Below, piece by piece: positions 30,235-38,895 of a stretch of DNA of 64,000 bases (positions are counted from its first letter, which is position 1; every line of letters starts with the position of its first letter). Origin of the DNA: Bacillota bacterium (GTDB lineage Bacteria; Bacillota; Clostridia; Christensenellales; Pumilibacteraceae). The notes under the pieces are model-generated. The model had not been told where the DNA came from. It did not search any database and was given only the letters and a program-made list of their open reading frames with translations. The stretch is taken from contig WRAY01000005.1 of the NCBI GenBank assembly GCA_009779975.1, positions 1 through 64,000 of the forward strand. The letters run 5' to 3'. Position numbers and translations under genes: made by a program.

Positions 30235-31956
30235 ATGAAAAAGAAATTATTAACCGTCGTTTTAGCGATTGTTATGGCACTAGGAGTCGGCTCTTTCTTC
30301 ATTGGTTGTGATGGAGCAGGGGATGAGGACTTTTTGGAAAGTCTGCGTCTTAGGATTGAGGCACTTGAACTTGAACTTGCAACTCAAGGACAAGGGGCAA
30401 CTTTAAGAGAAGTTGAAAATTTGCTTCTCAAAAGAGACCTGGATGCTGCAATCAGAGAACTGCATGCAGTCAATGCTCAACTTAGATTTTTTGAAGGAGA
30501 TATAGACAGGCGCACAAATCCTACAGGTGCGTTGCTTCATCATGCTGCTGTTGCAGCAAGCAATGCTATTGCATGGCATGCCACGATAAACTATAGAGTT
30601 AATGAATTTAGGAGAGAGTTGCATGATGTGGGTACTGTGCCGGCAAGTTGGACAGGCGCACAAAACACTGCTTGGAACAACGCTACTAATCCAGCACATG
30701 TGGCTTTTTGCAAAGATGCAAGGGCATTGCGTGATGACTTGGAAATTGCAACTATTGCTCGTAATAATGCAGTTGAACATCAACTTTTAATGGAGCAACA
30801 ATACACTGCACTTTTGGAAGAAAGAGCAATTATAGAGCAAAGAATTGCAAGTTTAGAGGCACAAATTGATGGTGCTGATGTTGAAACTTATGTTGCAATT
30901 CTTGTCAACCACATTAATCGCAGAATAGTTCAAGACGGAAACTATCTCATCATTCCAAATCGTCACTATAATGCTCATATTGCTCAATTCCCGACAATTG
31001 CACCATCAGGCTATGTTCGCCCAACAAGAACTGTCAGAGTTCCTTTCAATCCTGCAACTGTTGCCGTCACTTGTCCGTCATTTTTAGACATCATGATAGC
31101 ACTTGAATTGCAAGACAGAGTTGACGGATTTACTTTCTTTGTTCAGCCTGATTTCATCGAAGAGCATTTCCCTCGTACTCAGAAAAATGAACATCGTGAC
31201 ATAATCGGAACTTTAGCAACCAGCGGACACGCTGAACCTCATAGTGTTAATATTCCGAGGCTTAGACAAATGGAGCCTGATTTAATCTTGGCATCTTCTC
31301 GCTCTCGTGCAAGACCAAGAAACTATTTTGCAAGAATGACTGATATTGCTCCGACTCTTGATTTAGGTTCAAGAACAGGTGTTGACACTTTTATAAATGA
31401 CGCAATAGAGAATGTTTTGATTTTGAGTGCAATATTTGATGTTCAAGATAGAGCGTTTGACCGGATTGTTGCTCTGAAATCTGAAATGAGAAGAGTAAAT
31501 GTTCTTGCAACTGAATTAAATGTGACAACACTCATAACTAATATTTCAGGGAACAATTTGTCATTGTTTGGTCAAAATTCAAGATACGGTTTTGTTCACA
31601 GAGAACTAGGACTAAGAGAGGCGGCAACTCCTTTGGGCAACACCCTAAATCTTGGAACATATGAGCATGGAACTCCTGCTGGAATTGAACTTCTTTTAGA
31701 TGTTGATGCAGACATTATATTTGTTGTCGACAGAGAATCTCTAAATCATGTCAACCCTGACGGCACTCTTCGTCCAACTGCCATTGATATTTTGGGGCAT
31801 GTCGTTTTCTCTGGAATGACTGCAATTGAAAATGAGCATGTGTTTTTCCTTTGTCCAACTAATTGGTATATGGTTTTGTGTGGCTTCTTGTCAATCAGAT
31901 ATCAAATCAACGAAATCTACGAGGCTCTTTTAGTAGTTCAGGCATCAAGAGCATAA
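30235..31956 (+). CDS. Iron-chelate binding lipoprotein (FepB/YclQ-like) with N-terminal coiled-coil domain
   Basis: 573 residues, far longer than the ~310 typical of cluster-A8 binding proteins. Lipobox SFFIG-C (C at about 25). Residues about 30-225 are a charged helical/coiled-coil region (LRLRIEALELELATQ; IIEQRIASLEAQID). The periplasmic-binding fold follows from about 260 (TRTVRVPFNPATVAVTCPSF ... PRLRQMEPDLILASSR ... DADIIFVVDRESLN ... GFLSIRYQINEIYEAL). It presents the chelate to the permease pair; own promoter with metal-responsive boxes. The role of the coiled coil is unknown, perhaps spacing from the wall or partner binding. Confidence 0.88.
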   Translation: MKKKLLTVVLAIVMALGVGSFFIGCDGAGDEDFLESLRLRIEALELELATQGQGATLREVENLLLKRDLDAAIRELHAVNAQLRFFEGDIDRRTNPTGALLHHAAVAASNAIAWHATINYRVNEFRRELHDVGTVPASWTGAQNTAWNNATNPAHVAFCKDARALRDDLEIATIARNNAVEHQLLMEQQYTALLEERAIIEQRIASLEAQIDGADVETYVAILVNHINRRIVQDGNYLIIPNRHYNAHIAQFPTIAPSGYVRPTRTVRVPFNPATVAVTCPSFLDIMIALELQDRVDGFTFFVQPDFIEEHFPRTQKNEHRDIIGTLATSGHAEPHSVNIPRLRQMEPDLILASSRSRARPRNYFARMTDIAPTLDLGSRTGVDTFINDAIENVLILSAIFDVQDRAFDRIVALKSEMRRVNVLATELNVTTLITNISGNNLSLFGQNSRYGFVHRELGLREAATPLGNTLNLGTYEHGTPAGIELLLDVDADIIFVVDRESLNHVNPDGTLRPTAIDILGHVVFSGMTAIENEHVFFLCPTNWYMVLCGFLSIRYQINEIYEALLVVQASRA

Positions 31957-31988
31957 TAATAAGAGGTGTCTTTTCTTTATCAAAACGC

Positions 31989-32042
31989 TTGACTGAACAT
32001 ATGAAAAAATGTTATACTTTTCACAGTTAGTGGAAACTAACT
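31989..32042 (+). promoter_or_regulatory. ZIP transporter promoter with a DtxR-type box
   Basis: TTGACT (31989-31994), 18-nt spacer, TATACT (32013-32018). Box 5 agttagtggaaactaact (32025-32042) starts at the predicted transcription start. Confidence 0.72.
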
Positions 32043-32108
32043 TCACAAATCACATTATGCAAATGACAAATGATGATTAAATTAATTTGTCCGTTGCAAG
32101 GAGAAGAA

Positions 32109-33020
32109 ATGCATAGTATAGTAATGGTTTTATTAATAGCACTGGGTGCGGGGGCGGGGGGAGCAACCATCGGCGGAATTTTGGGTATCATTATTAAAAA
32201 GCCAAAAAAACTCTACATCTCTTGTATGATGGGTTTTGCAGCGGGAGCAATGCTTGGCATGGCACTATTTGAAATGCTGCCTGAGGCGTATGACGAGGGG
32301 GGAATAGCGGCGGTATTAGTTGGACTTACGGTTGGTTGTCTTGTTGTTTTTGGGTTTGAAATGCTCAAAAGATATTTGGAAAAGAAAAAGAGAAAAATTG
32401 AACAAGAGGGCGGAGTTGAAACAGTCAGCACAAATTCGCCTTTAAACGGAGCAACTTTGGCAACTGCTAATTTTTCCGAATCAACCGAAACAATAGTTGA
32501 AGAAAATGAGACAGGTGAGACTGCCTTGGTTTCAAGAACAACTTTAACAAAAGAAACACAATCTGATGGAATTGATAAAAGAAAACTTTTTAAAGTAGGC
32601 ATTGCAATCCTTATTGCCATAATGTTTCATGACTTAGCGGAAGGTGTCGCAATTGGTGCGATGTATCATATTGAAAGGGCGGTTCTTTTCGGAATTGTTA
32701 TGGCAATGCACAAAATTCCCGAAGGACTTGCAATCGCAGTTCCTCTAAAAGCAAGCGGTATGGCACGAAAGAAAATAATCGGTCTCACCCTTTCGGTTGG
32801 AATTCCAACGATGATAGGTGCTCTTATTGGCTATTTCGCAGGAATGAACGATGTTCTTATTGCCTATGCCCTTGCTTTTGCAGCAGGTGTTATGCTGTGT
32901 GTAGTGTTCAGCGAAATGCTTCCGACAGCCTATAAATTCAATGACAAAAAACATTATCTAACAACCCTGTGCGTGATAATAGGAACTATGCTAATAGTCG
33001 TTTTTGCGACAATATTATAA
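32109..33020 (+). CDS. ZIP family divalent metal transporter (ZupT-like)
   Basis: 303 residues from ATG 32109, preceded by aaggag; the frame from 32070 is rejected. Eight TM helices with a variable charged loop (about 100-165). Metal-site motifs are present: MFHDLAEGVAIGAMYHIE (HD-x-x-EG) in TM4 and MAMHKIPEGLAIAVPLKASG (H-x-x-PEG) in TM5. It probably imports Zn/Fe/Mn. The DtxR-type box at its promoter puts it in the same regulon as the ABC system, favouring iron or manganese as substrate (inference). Confidence 0.93.
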   Translation: MHSIVMVLLIALGAGAGGATIGGILGIIIKKPKKLYISCMMGFAAGAMLGMALFEMLPEAYDEGGIAAVLVGLTVGCLVVFGFEMLKRYLEKKKRKIEQEGGVETVSTNSPLNGATLATANFSESTETIVEENETGETALVSRTTLTKETQSDGIDKRKLFKVGIAILIAIMFHDLAEGVAIGAMYHIERAVLFGIVMAMHKIPEGLAIAVPLKASGMARKKIIGLTLSVGIPTMIGALIGYFAGMNDVLIAYALAFAAGVMLCVVFSEMLPTAYKFNDKKHYLTTLCVIIGTMLIVVFATIL

Positions 33021-33034
33021 AAATATAAAAATAG

Positions 33035-33070
33035 AGACGCCGCACTTTTGCTTGAAGTGTGGTGTCTTTT
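33035..33070 (+). terminator. Terminator of the ZIP gene overlapping the regulator promoter
   Basis: agacgccgcactt and aagtgtggtgtct arms (with G-U pairs) followed by tttt. The loop side contains the TTGAAG -35 of the downstream regulator. Confidence 0.7.
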
Positions 33071-33080
33071 ATGATATAAT
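33052..33080 (+). promoter_or_regulatory. Promoter of the DtxR-family regulator
   Basis: TTGAAG (33052-33057), 17-nt spacer, TATAAT (33075-33080), 7 nt to ATG 33088; no Shine-Dalgarno. No GTTAG box is visible, so autoregulation is not evident. Confidence 0.7.
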
Positions 33081-33087
33081 TATAGTT

Positions 33088-33459
33088 ATGAAAGTGTTAA
33101 AAAGAAGTGGTGAGGATTATTTGGAAGCAATTTATAATCTGTCAAAGCAAGGCGGAGGTGTGAAAAGCGTTGATGTTGCAATGTCTCTAAATGTGACAAA
33201 ACCCTCAACTCATCGTGCAATTGAAAATCTTGTTAAAAACGGCCTTGCTCTAAAAGAGAGTTATGGACAAGTGAGTTTGACTTGTGAGGGCGAAAAATTA
33301 GCAAAAGAAGTTTTAAAAAAACACAAAGCGGTAACAATGCTGCTAACTAAAATTTTGGGAGTGTCAGAAGAAATCGCTGAAATAGACGCTTGCAAAATTG
33401 AACATGAATTGAGCGAGGAAACAACGAAAAAGTTATATGAATTTTTGGCAATAGAATAA
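33088..33459 (+). CDS. DtxR/MntR-family metal-dependent transcriptional regulator
   Basis: 123 residues: N-terminal winged HTH (SGEDYLEAIYNLSKQGGGVK, SVDVAMSLNVTKPSTHRAIE, NLVKNGLALKESYGQVSLTC) and the helical dimerisation/metal domain (EEIAEIDACKIEHELSEETT) with the Cys-x-x-Glu-His-x-Leu motif of the primary metal site. No SH3 domain, so MntR-like in size. It is the natural candidate to bind the five GTTAG-N6-CTAAC boxes in the preceding 6 kb. ATG 33088 chosen from the -10 position and homology. Confidence 0.92.
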   Translation: MKVLKRSGEDYLEAIYNLSKQGGGVKSVDVAMSLNVTKPSTHRAIENLVKNGLALKESYGQVSLTCEGEKLAKEVLKKHKAVTMLLTKILGVSEEIAEIDACKIEHELSEETTKKLYEFLAIE

Positions 33460-33490
33460 AAAACTTACAACTTACAACTTACATTTTACG
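33460..33490. repeat. Fragment of an AT word-repeat element ('acttacaactta' type)
   Basis: aaaaacttacaacttacaac then ttacattttacg. Three tandem copies of acttaca; no complementary arm. It occupies the leader of the next gene, which has no Shine-Dalgarno. Confidence 0.5.
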
Positions 33491-33506
33491 ACAAGTCTTA
33501 TTTTTT

Positions 33507-34763
33507 ATGAAAATCGCAATAATAGGAGCAGGACCTAGCGGCTTAATGGCGGCAAGTGCCATAAATAACGCTGATGAAATTGTCATATTCGACGGCAATG
33601 AAAAAGCGGGCAAAAAATTGTATCTTACCGGAAAGGGCAGGTGCAATGTCACTAATGATTGCACTTTAGAAGAATTTTTGGAAAATGTTGTTTCCAATAA
33701 ACGATTTCTCTTCTCCGCACTTTCTGCCCTATCACCACAGGACACAATCGAATTTTTTGAAGAAAACGGAGTGCCGATAAAAGTTGAAAGAGGAAAAAGA
33801 GCGTTTCCGTCTTCCGGCAAAGCAAGCGACATAACAAAAGCATTAGTCAAAGCGGCAGAGAAAAATAACACTCGTTTCATGCTGAATTCAAAAATTTCAA
33901 AGATTGAAAAACATGGCGATAAATTCAAAATAACTATAGGGGCGGTCAATAACCGCCCGCACGATATTTCGCATACATTTGACGAAATAATTCTCGCAAC
34001 AGGAGGAGTTAGTTATCCCGCTACAGGAAGTGACGGAAGTATGCTTGGCATACTAAAGAAACTAGGTCACACCATAGTCCGTCCAAGACCCTCTCTAGTC
34101 CCAATCATCTTGCACGATGATGTGAAAACGCTAGAAGGACTATCTTTAAAAAATGTGACCGCCACGATAAGAAGTTGCCAAGAGGACGGGGGAGAGGGCA
34201 ACTTCTCAAAAAGCCTTTTTGGTGAAATGCTTTTCACTTTAAACGGCGTATCAGGACCGATAATCTTAAGTTTATCCGGTTTCATCAACAATTACGACCT
34301 AACAAACGCCGCACTTCTTATTGACCTAAAACCGGCACTCTCCTTTGAGCAGTTGGACAAACGAATAATCAGTGATTTTGAAAAAAATAAAAACAAACAA
34401 GTCAAAAATGTTTTGGACGGGTTGATGCCGCGAGGACTAATTGATTTTGTCATAAAACAAAGCGGAATTCAATTCTATCGTGAAGTCAACGGCATAACAA
34501 AAAACGAGAGAACAAACCTTGCAAACACTATAAAAGGACTGAAGTTCAATATAAAAAAACTAGCCCCGATTGAAAGTGCAATTGTAACGGCAGGCGGAGT
34601 GGACACAAAAGAAATCGATAGCAAAACAATGCAAAGCAAACTAATAAAAGGGTTATATTTTGCCGGAGAAATGATAGACATTGATGCCTTAACAGGAGGC
34701 TACAACATTCAAATTGCTCTTTCAACAGGTCACTTGGCAGGAAAAAGTGTGAGCAATACTTAA
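33507..34763 (+). CDS. HI0933/BaiN-family NAD(P)/FAD-dependent flavoprotein
   Basis: 418 residues. Rossmann FAD motif IAIIGAGPSGLMAASAI (3-19), the family signature GKKLYLTGKGRCNVTNDC (about 38-55), ILATGGVSYPATGSDGSML and the C-terminal VTAGGVDTKEID ... LYFAGEMIDIDALTGGYNIQ. Substrates of the family are mostly unknown. About 12 residues (144-155, GAVNNRPHDIS) are coded by a small GC-rich repeat (ggggcggtcaataaccgccc, 33941-33960) inserted in the beta-hairpin before ILATGG. Not obviously part of the metal regulon. Confidence 0.92.
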   Translation: MKIAIIGAGPSGLMAASAINNADEIVIFDGNEKAGKKLYLTGKGRCNVTNDCTLEEFLENVVSNKRFLFSALSALSPQDTIEFFEENGVPIKVERGKRAFPSSGKASDITKALVKAAEKNNTRFMLNSKISKIEKHGDKFKITIGAVNNRPHDISHTFDEIILATGGVSYPATGSDGSMLGILKKLGHTIVRPRPSLVPIILHDDVKTLEGLSLKNVTATIRSCQEDGGEGNFSKSLFGEMLFTLNGVSGPIILSLSGFINNYDLTNAALLIDLKPALSFEQLDKRIISDFEKNKNKQVKNVLDGLMPRGLIDFVIKQSGIQFYREVNGITKNERTNLANTIKGLKFNIKKLAPIESAIVTAGGVDTKEIDSKTMQSKLIKGLYFAGEMIDIDALTGGYNIQIALSTGHLAGKSVSNT

Positions 34764-34852
34764 GGGGTCTTCGACCCCTTTGTTGAGGAGTTTACTTGTA
34801 TTAGCAGTTTCCGGCAAGAGGGTTGAAAACCCTTGACAATTGCGAAAAAATA
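34764..34852. repeat. TCGA-palindrome element supplying a promoter -35
   Basis: ggggtcttcgacccctttgt then tgaggagtttacttgtatta, gcagtttccggcaagag, and gggttgaaaacccttgaca. The terminal TTGACA (34834-34839), 17-nt spacer and TACAGT form the promoter of the cysteine-repeat gene. Confidence 0.8.
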
Positions 34853-34885
34853 TGCTACAGTAAAAGCAAAGAGAAGTAAAAAAAT

Positions 34886-37800
34886 ATGAAAAAAGCAACA
34901 AAAATTTTATTAATTGTTTTGATAATTTCCTTCGCTCTCCTTGCTGTGGCATGTCGATGGATTTTGACAAGACCTGATTATGAACACAAAGTGGAACTTC
35001 TTGACAATCATGAGGGGGTTTATCATTTTGCGGTGTTTGTTAACAATCGGGAAACTCCTCTTAACTTAAATGAAAGGGAACACGAGTTTGTCTCGCTCAC
35101 AATCATAATTATTGATTGGCAGGCAGAAGACGGATTTTCAGCATTTTTATACATAAATGACGAGAGAACAAACAACACCAACTCTCACACATTTTTTCTT
35201 GAAGACGATATCAGCATTCAAATAAGAACTTTAAAAAATGAAGAAAATCCGCCTCCTACTTATTTTGATATAATTTTTGATCTGCTGTATGCTGAAGGGT
35301 GGGATGTTGAAGAAGCCCCTATGGAATATATTGAAGAGGATTTTGGCAGTATGGTCACAAGAGCGTTTGATGCGATTTATGACTATGAAGAATTTTTCGT
35401 CTTGCTTGAATTTGAAGATGAAGTTGACGAAACACTAAAAACATTAATAATATTCATTTTCACAATAGGACTTGAATATTACTACTACTATTTCGGCATA
35501 GACGAATTATTTGTCGGAGTTCATGAAAACATTCTTTTTGTCGGAACTTATGACATTGCAAACAGAGTCAACGAGTTGCTTGGCGGAGAAAATGATTTAA
35601 TAAGAATTTATTTTGAAGAAGACGAGATATTAACTTGCGATTATTGCCAAAACCCATTAGATTACTGCACTTGTGATTATTGCGATTACTGTGAATATGA
35701 AATTGAATACTGCATATGCTGTCCAAATCCTGATTGCGATTATTTAGATTGTGAAGAATGTGAACAATGCGAAATATGTCAAACATGGAATTGCGAAAAA
35801 ACCCACATCCAATGTCAGATATGCAACACTTGGAATTGCAAGGTAACTCATGTTCCATGTGAAAACCCAACATGTCCCAACTATGATTGCATAACCTGTA
35901 TTCCGTGTGTTAACACAGCATGTCAGAATTTTAATTGCACAACCTGCATTCCATGTCTAAATTCAGATTGTCCAAACTTTAACTGCACAATATGCGAGCA
36001 ATGTTTAATATGCGGTGTTTGGAATTGTTCGATAACTCATGATCCATGCATTAACATAGATTGTCCAAACTATGATTGCACAACATGTATTCCATGTGTT
36101 AACACAGCATGCCCGAACTTCAATTGCACAACATGCATTCCATGTATCAACAATGAATGTCCGAATTTTAATTGCACAACATGTGTTCCATGTCCAAATT
36201 CAGATTGTCCTGATTTCAACTGCACGACCTGTGAGCAATGTTTAATATGCGGTGTTTGGAATTGTTCGGCAACTCATATTCCATGTGAAAACCCAGCGTG
36301 TCAAAATCATGATTGCACAACCTGTGTTCCGTGCATTAACGCCGTATGTCCGAACTTCAACTGCACAGCATGTGTTCCATGTCCAAATTCAGATTGTCCT
36401 GATTTCAATTGCACAACATGCGAGCAATGTTTAATATGCGGTGTTTGGAATTGTTCAATAACTCATGATCCATGCATTAACATAGATTGTCCAAACTATG
36501 ATTGCACAACATGTATACCGTGTATTAACAATGAATGCCCGATTTTTAATTGCACAACCTGCATTCCATGTTCAAATTCAGATTGTTCGAATTTCAACTG
36601 CACAATCTGCGAGCAATGCGAGTATTGCAATGCTTGGAATTGTCCGCTTCATTTGCCTTGCGGGGTGTGCGAAGCCTATCCATGCGAATGTGCTTGGATT
36701 GTTAATGTCGGAGGCTTAGTGCAAAACAGGCTGTTTAATCTTTATTCCCGAAACGACAACGAACCTCTAGGGGGAGTGGCAGTAAGCGTGCTAAAAGCAA
36801 ATGACATTGTAATTATTGTTGTTTTGGAGCAAAACTTTATGTTTAATGTTGACAATAATCACATTTCCCTAGGCAGAAATTTGTTCAATGCACTTGGTTA
36901 TCTATCCTACGCCGTCGTATCCGTTATTTTCTTGCCTTCTGATTTTAGTCTTGAAATAGTTATTGCAACAACAGTCGGCCAAAATATCTATTTGTTTGCC
37001 TATCCTCACACTCCCGGTCCATGCGGATTTTATCCATGCATATGCCATGAAAATGAAATATCGCCTGCATATCCGTGCGGTAATGACCCATGCACATGTG
37101 ATGGAACGAGGATAGTTCTTGAAACTCCTTCTGACCTAAGGAGAGGAAGCGGACAGTTTGGTGATGTCGGAGTTAACTATATCTCATGGAATTCGGTTAA
37201 AAACGCAACAATTTACAGAGTTTATTTCTTTATAGTCGGCTCATCCGAATGGTCGCTTCGTGAAGAGGTCTCCTTGCCGCAATTAGGCGGAGTTTTCAAT
37301 TTCCTTTTGTCAATGGCTGGAACTCACTATATCCGAGTTCAAGCAATCTCAAACCTTTGGGGGTTTGAAATGTCAGGCTTTGCCTATATGAGAGTTGTTG
37401 TTTCAGTAGGTGAAGACTACTATGAAAACGAATATAACTACATAAGCGACATTGAAATAACCTTCGACACCCCCGATATTTCTCAAATGCTCCCAACTCT
37501 TGATTTAGAGGCTCCCTATAATCTTCGCCGAGGAGAGGGAACACAAAATGCCGCACTTATTTGGGAAGCAGTTCCTAATGCAGAATTCTACAGAGTCTAT
37601 ATTTTGTTTGACAATTCATTCAGTTGGCAATTCTTCACCCAAACAATATCAACGCAACTGAGTGTTTTCTTTGGCGGCGGCGGAGTGTTCGCATCTCGTG
37701 AAGGAATTCACTTTGTTAGAGTTCAGGCAATTAATCTGGAAGAAATTTTGGCATCAGAGTTTAGTTATCTGAAAGTCGTGACAGGCTCTTTCGGAATGAT

Positions 37801-38197
37801 AATCAGCACCGAATCTGTTGATGATGTGACAATACCCGAGCCGCCGAAGCCAAACAACCTGTCTGTGCCGACAAACATAAAAATGGGCGACGGTATTAAT
37901 TCACATGCTTTGATTTGGGACTCATGCGAGAATGCAGACTTTTTCAGAGTCTATGTCAGACTTCATGGAACAGCCCGGTGGATACTCCATGAATATCAGC
38001 CAACTGTTTCAAGAATAAACCTATTTTTCCAAAGAGGCAATTCAGATTTAATCAACAACATGTCAGATAACAGCGGCACGCATCTTTTAAGAATTCGTGC
38101 CATGTCCAAAACACAAGGTCATTTGCCCTCAAACTTTGCCTATGCCCTAGTGTTTTCTTCAATTGGAACAATAACCCTCGTGTCTTATTTGGGATAA
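34886..38197 (+). CDS. Giant cysteine-repeat lipoprotein with three C-terminal beta domains
   Basis: 1103 residues, not a known named protein. Lipobox LAVA-C (C 23). Residues about 24-245 form an acidic domain. Residues about 249-595 are extremely Cys-rich: 13 units of 16 residues with pattern C-x4-C-x4-C-x2-C (for example CVNTACPNFNCTTCIP), punctuated by 14-15-residue units of the type CLICGVWNCSITHDP. Then YPCECAWIVNVGG begins a ~100-residue domain, followed by three ~100-residue fibronectin-III-like repeats (LETPSDLRRGSG / LEAPYNLRRGEG / LSVPTNIKMGDG ... HYIRVQAIS). Expected to be surface-anchored; Cys could bind metal or form disulfides. Not obviously horizontally acquired. Confidence 0.85.
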   Translation: MKKATKILLIVLIISFALLAVACRWILTRPDYEHKVELLDNHEGVYHFAVFVNNRETPLNLNEREHEFVSLTIIIIDWQAEDGFSAFLYINDERTNNTNSHTFFLEDDISIQIRTLKNEENPPPTYFDIIFDLLYAEGWDVEEAPMEYIEEDFGSMVTRAFDAIYDYEEFFVLLEFEDEVDETLKTLIIFIFTIGLEYYYYYFGIDELFVGVHENILFVGTYDIANRVNELLGGENDLIRIYFEEDEILTCDYCQNPLDYCTCDYCDYCEYEIEYCICCPNPDCDYLDCEECEQCEICQTWNCEKTHIQCQICNTWNCKVTHVPCENPTCPNYDCITCIPCVNTACQNFNCTTCIPCLNSDCPNFNCTICEQCLICGVWNCSITHDPCINIDCPNYDCTTCIPCVNTACPNFNCTTCIPCINNECPNFNCTTCVPCPNSDCPDFNCTTCEQCLICGVWNCSATHIPCENPACQNHDCTTCVPCINAVCPNFNCTACVPCPNSDCPDFNCTTCEQCLICGVWNCSITHDPCINIDCPNYDCTTCIPCINNECPIFNCTTCIPCSNSDCSNFNCTICEQCEYCNAWNCPLHLPCGVCEAYPCECAWIVNVGGLVQNRLFNLYSRNDNEPLGGVAVSVLKANDIVIIVVLEQNFMFNVDNNHISLGRNLFNALGYLSYAVVSVIFLPSDFSLEIVIATTVGQNIYLFAYPHTPGPCGFYPCICHENEISPAYPCGNDPCTCDGTRIVLETPSDLRRGSGQFGDVGVNYISWNSVKNATIYRVYFFIVGSSEWSLREEVSLPQLGGVFNFLLSMAGTHYIRVQAISNLWGFEMSGFAYMRVVVSVGEDYYENEYNYISDIEITFDTPDISQMLPTLDLEAPYNLRRGEGTQNAALIWEAVPNAEFYRVYILFDNSFSWQFFTQTISTQLSVFFGGGGVFASREGIHFVRVQAINLEEILASEFSYLKVVTGSFGMIISTESVDDVTIPEPPKPNNLSVPTNIKMGDGINSHALIWDSCENADFFRVYVRLHGTARWILHEYQPTVSRINLFFQRGNSDLINNMSDNSGTHLLRIRAMSKTQGHLPSNFAYALVFSSIGTITLVSYLG
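35742..36660 (+). repeat. 48-nt tandem coding repeats of the Cys-rich domain
   Basis: Repeats of a 48-nt unit (tgt/tgc codons at positions 1, 6, 11, 14) with frequent near-identical stretches such as tgtttaatatgcggtgtttg and ttcaattgcacaacatg. A longer period of about 190 nt is seen (CLICGVWNC unit plus three to four 16-mers), indicating block duplication. Prone to expansion and contraction. Confidence 0.85.
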
Positions 38198-38205
38198 TGA
38201 TCACT

Positions 38206-38240
38206 TTTGTCATTCTGAGCAAAGCGAAGAATCCAGCGTA
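38206..38240. repeat. Dispersed repeat 'gtcattctgagcaaagcgaag'
   Basis: ttgtcattctgagcaaagcg then aagaatccagcg: a motif I know to recur in many unrelated bacterial genomes. Single copy here, 9 nt after the Cys-repeat gene. Confidence 0.5.
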
Positions 38241-38285
38241 GCGTCAATTTTGAAACAAGTCATTGATTGCCCGAACCTTAAAAAA

Positions 38286-38330
38286 ACAAAAAACACGCTA
38301 ACTATTTTAGTTAAGCGTGTTTTTTAAAAA
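38286..38330. terminator. Bidirectional terminator
   Basis: aaaacacgctaac / gttaagcgtgtttttt arms with tatttta loop; A-run before and T-run after. It separates the Cys-repeat gene (+) from the SRP RNA (-). Confidence 0.8.
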
Positions 38331-38340
38331 TGTCAAAAAA

Positions 38341-38606
38341 CTGTGCATCCACTTTTGACTTAATATACCGAAGTGCTGAAGTGATAGTTATCTCCACTAA
38401 AGCTACCTTACATCACATGTTATGCTCTGCTTAGTGCTGCTGCGATCAAGCCCTGACACGGTTCACAGTATAACATTGCATAAGACCTTAATATCAACGA
38501 CACTTTTCACCGGCTAACCTCCCACACACTAAGCCTGGAGTGGCATTCAGTCCTGCTGTTGCGGATTGCAGGTAACAGGGCACCGCAAGCTCCCCACCTA
38601 GCACAG
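38341..38606 (-). ncRNA. ffs: Signal recognition particle RNA, large (Alu-domain) type
   Basis: Read on the reverse strand: ctgtgctaggtggggagctt, gcggtgccctgttacc, cgcaatccgc (the Bacillus scRNA-like Alu 5' domain), then a long helix and the S-domain tip gtcagggcttgatcgcagca then gcactaagcag. The 5' ctgtgc pairs with 3' gcacag, closing helix 5. About 266 nt, as in B. subtilis-type SRP RNAs. It binds Ffh and targets membrane and secreted proteins. Confidence 0.92.
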
Positions 38607-38771
38607 TAAACTAATTCTACCACAAAAAAATCCGTCTGTCAAGCACTTTTTGAAAATTTTCAAGAAAAGTTGTTTTTTTATTCAAGTAAGAAAATTTTTC
38701 CATATGTTAACAAATAATGAACAAACTAATAAAAAATTTTGAATTTTTTTGCAAAAAGTGCGTGAAAATAG

Positions 38772-38801
38772 TTGACGAAACTATATTTCATGCTATATAA
38801 T
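38772..38801 (+). promoter_or_regulatory. Kinase promoter
   Basis: TTGACG (38772-38777), 18-nt spacer, TATAAT (38796-38801). The upstream context gtgaaaatagttgac is identical to that at 30122-30135 and similar to rnpB. A ~90-nt leader without Shine-Dalgarno follows. The 38607-38771 gap contains nothing else recognisable. Confidence 0.7.
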
Positions 38802-38895
38802 ATGATTAAGTGTTTTGAATTAGAGTGTTAATTATTGTCAAATTATCAAATACCCAACACTTTAAATTCTTAAAAGACGGCATTTTAGCAAAAAA

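Noticed and set aside
35742-36660. CRISPR-like regular repetition
   Set aside because: The period is coding (48 nt, C-x4-C-x4-C-x2-C) with no unique spacers and no cas genes nearby.
36252-36719. Alternate-frame ORFs within the Cys-repeat gene
   Set aside because: Generated by the tandem 48-nt repeat; the Cys frame is continuous and has a lipoprotein start.
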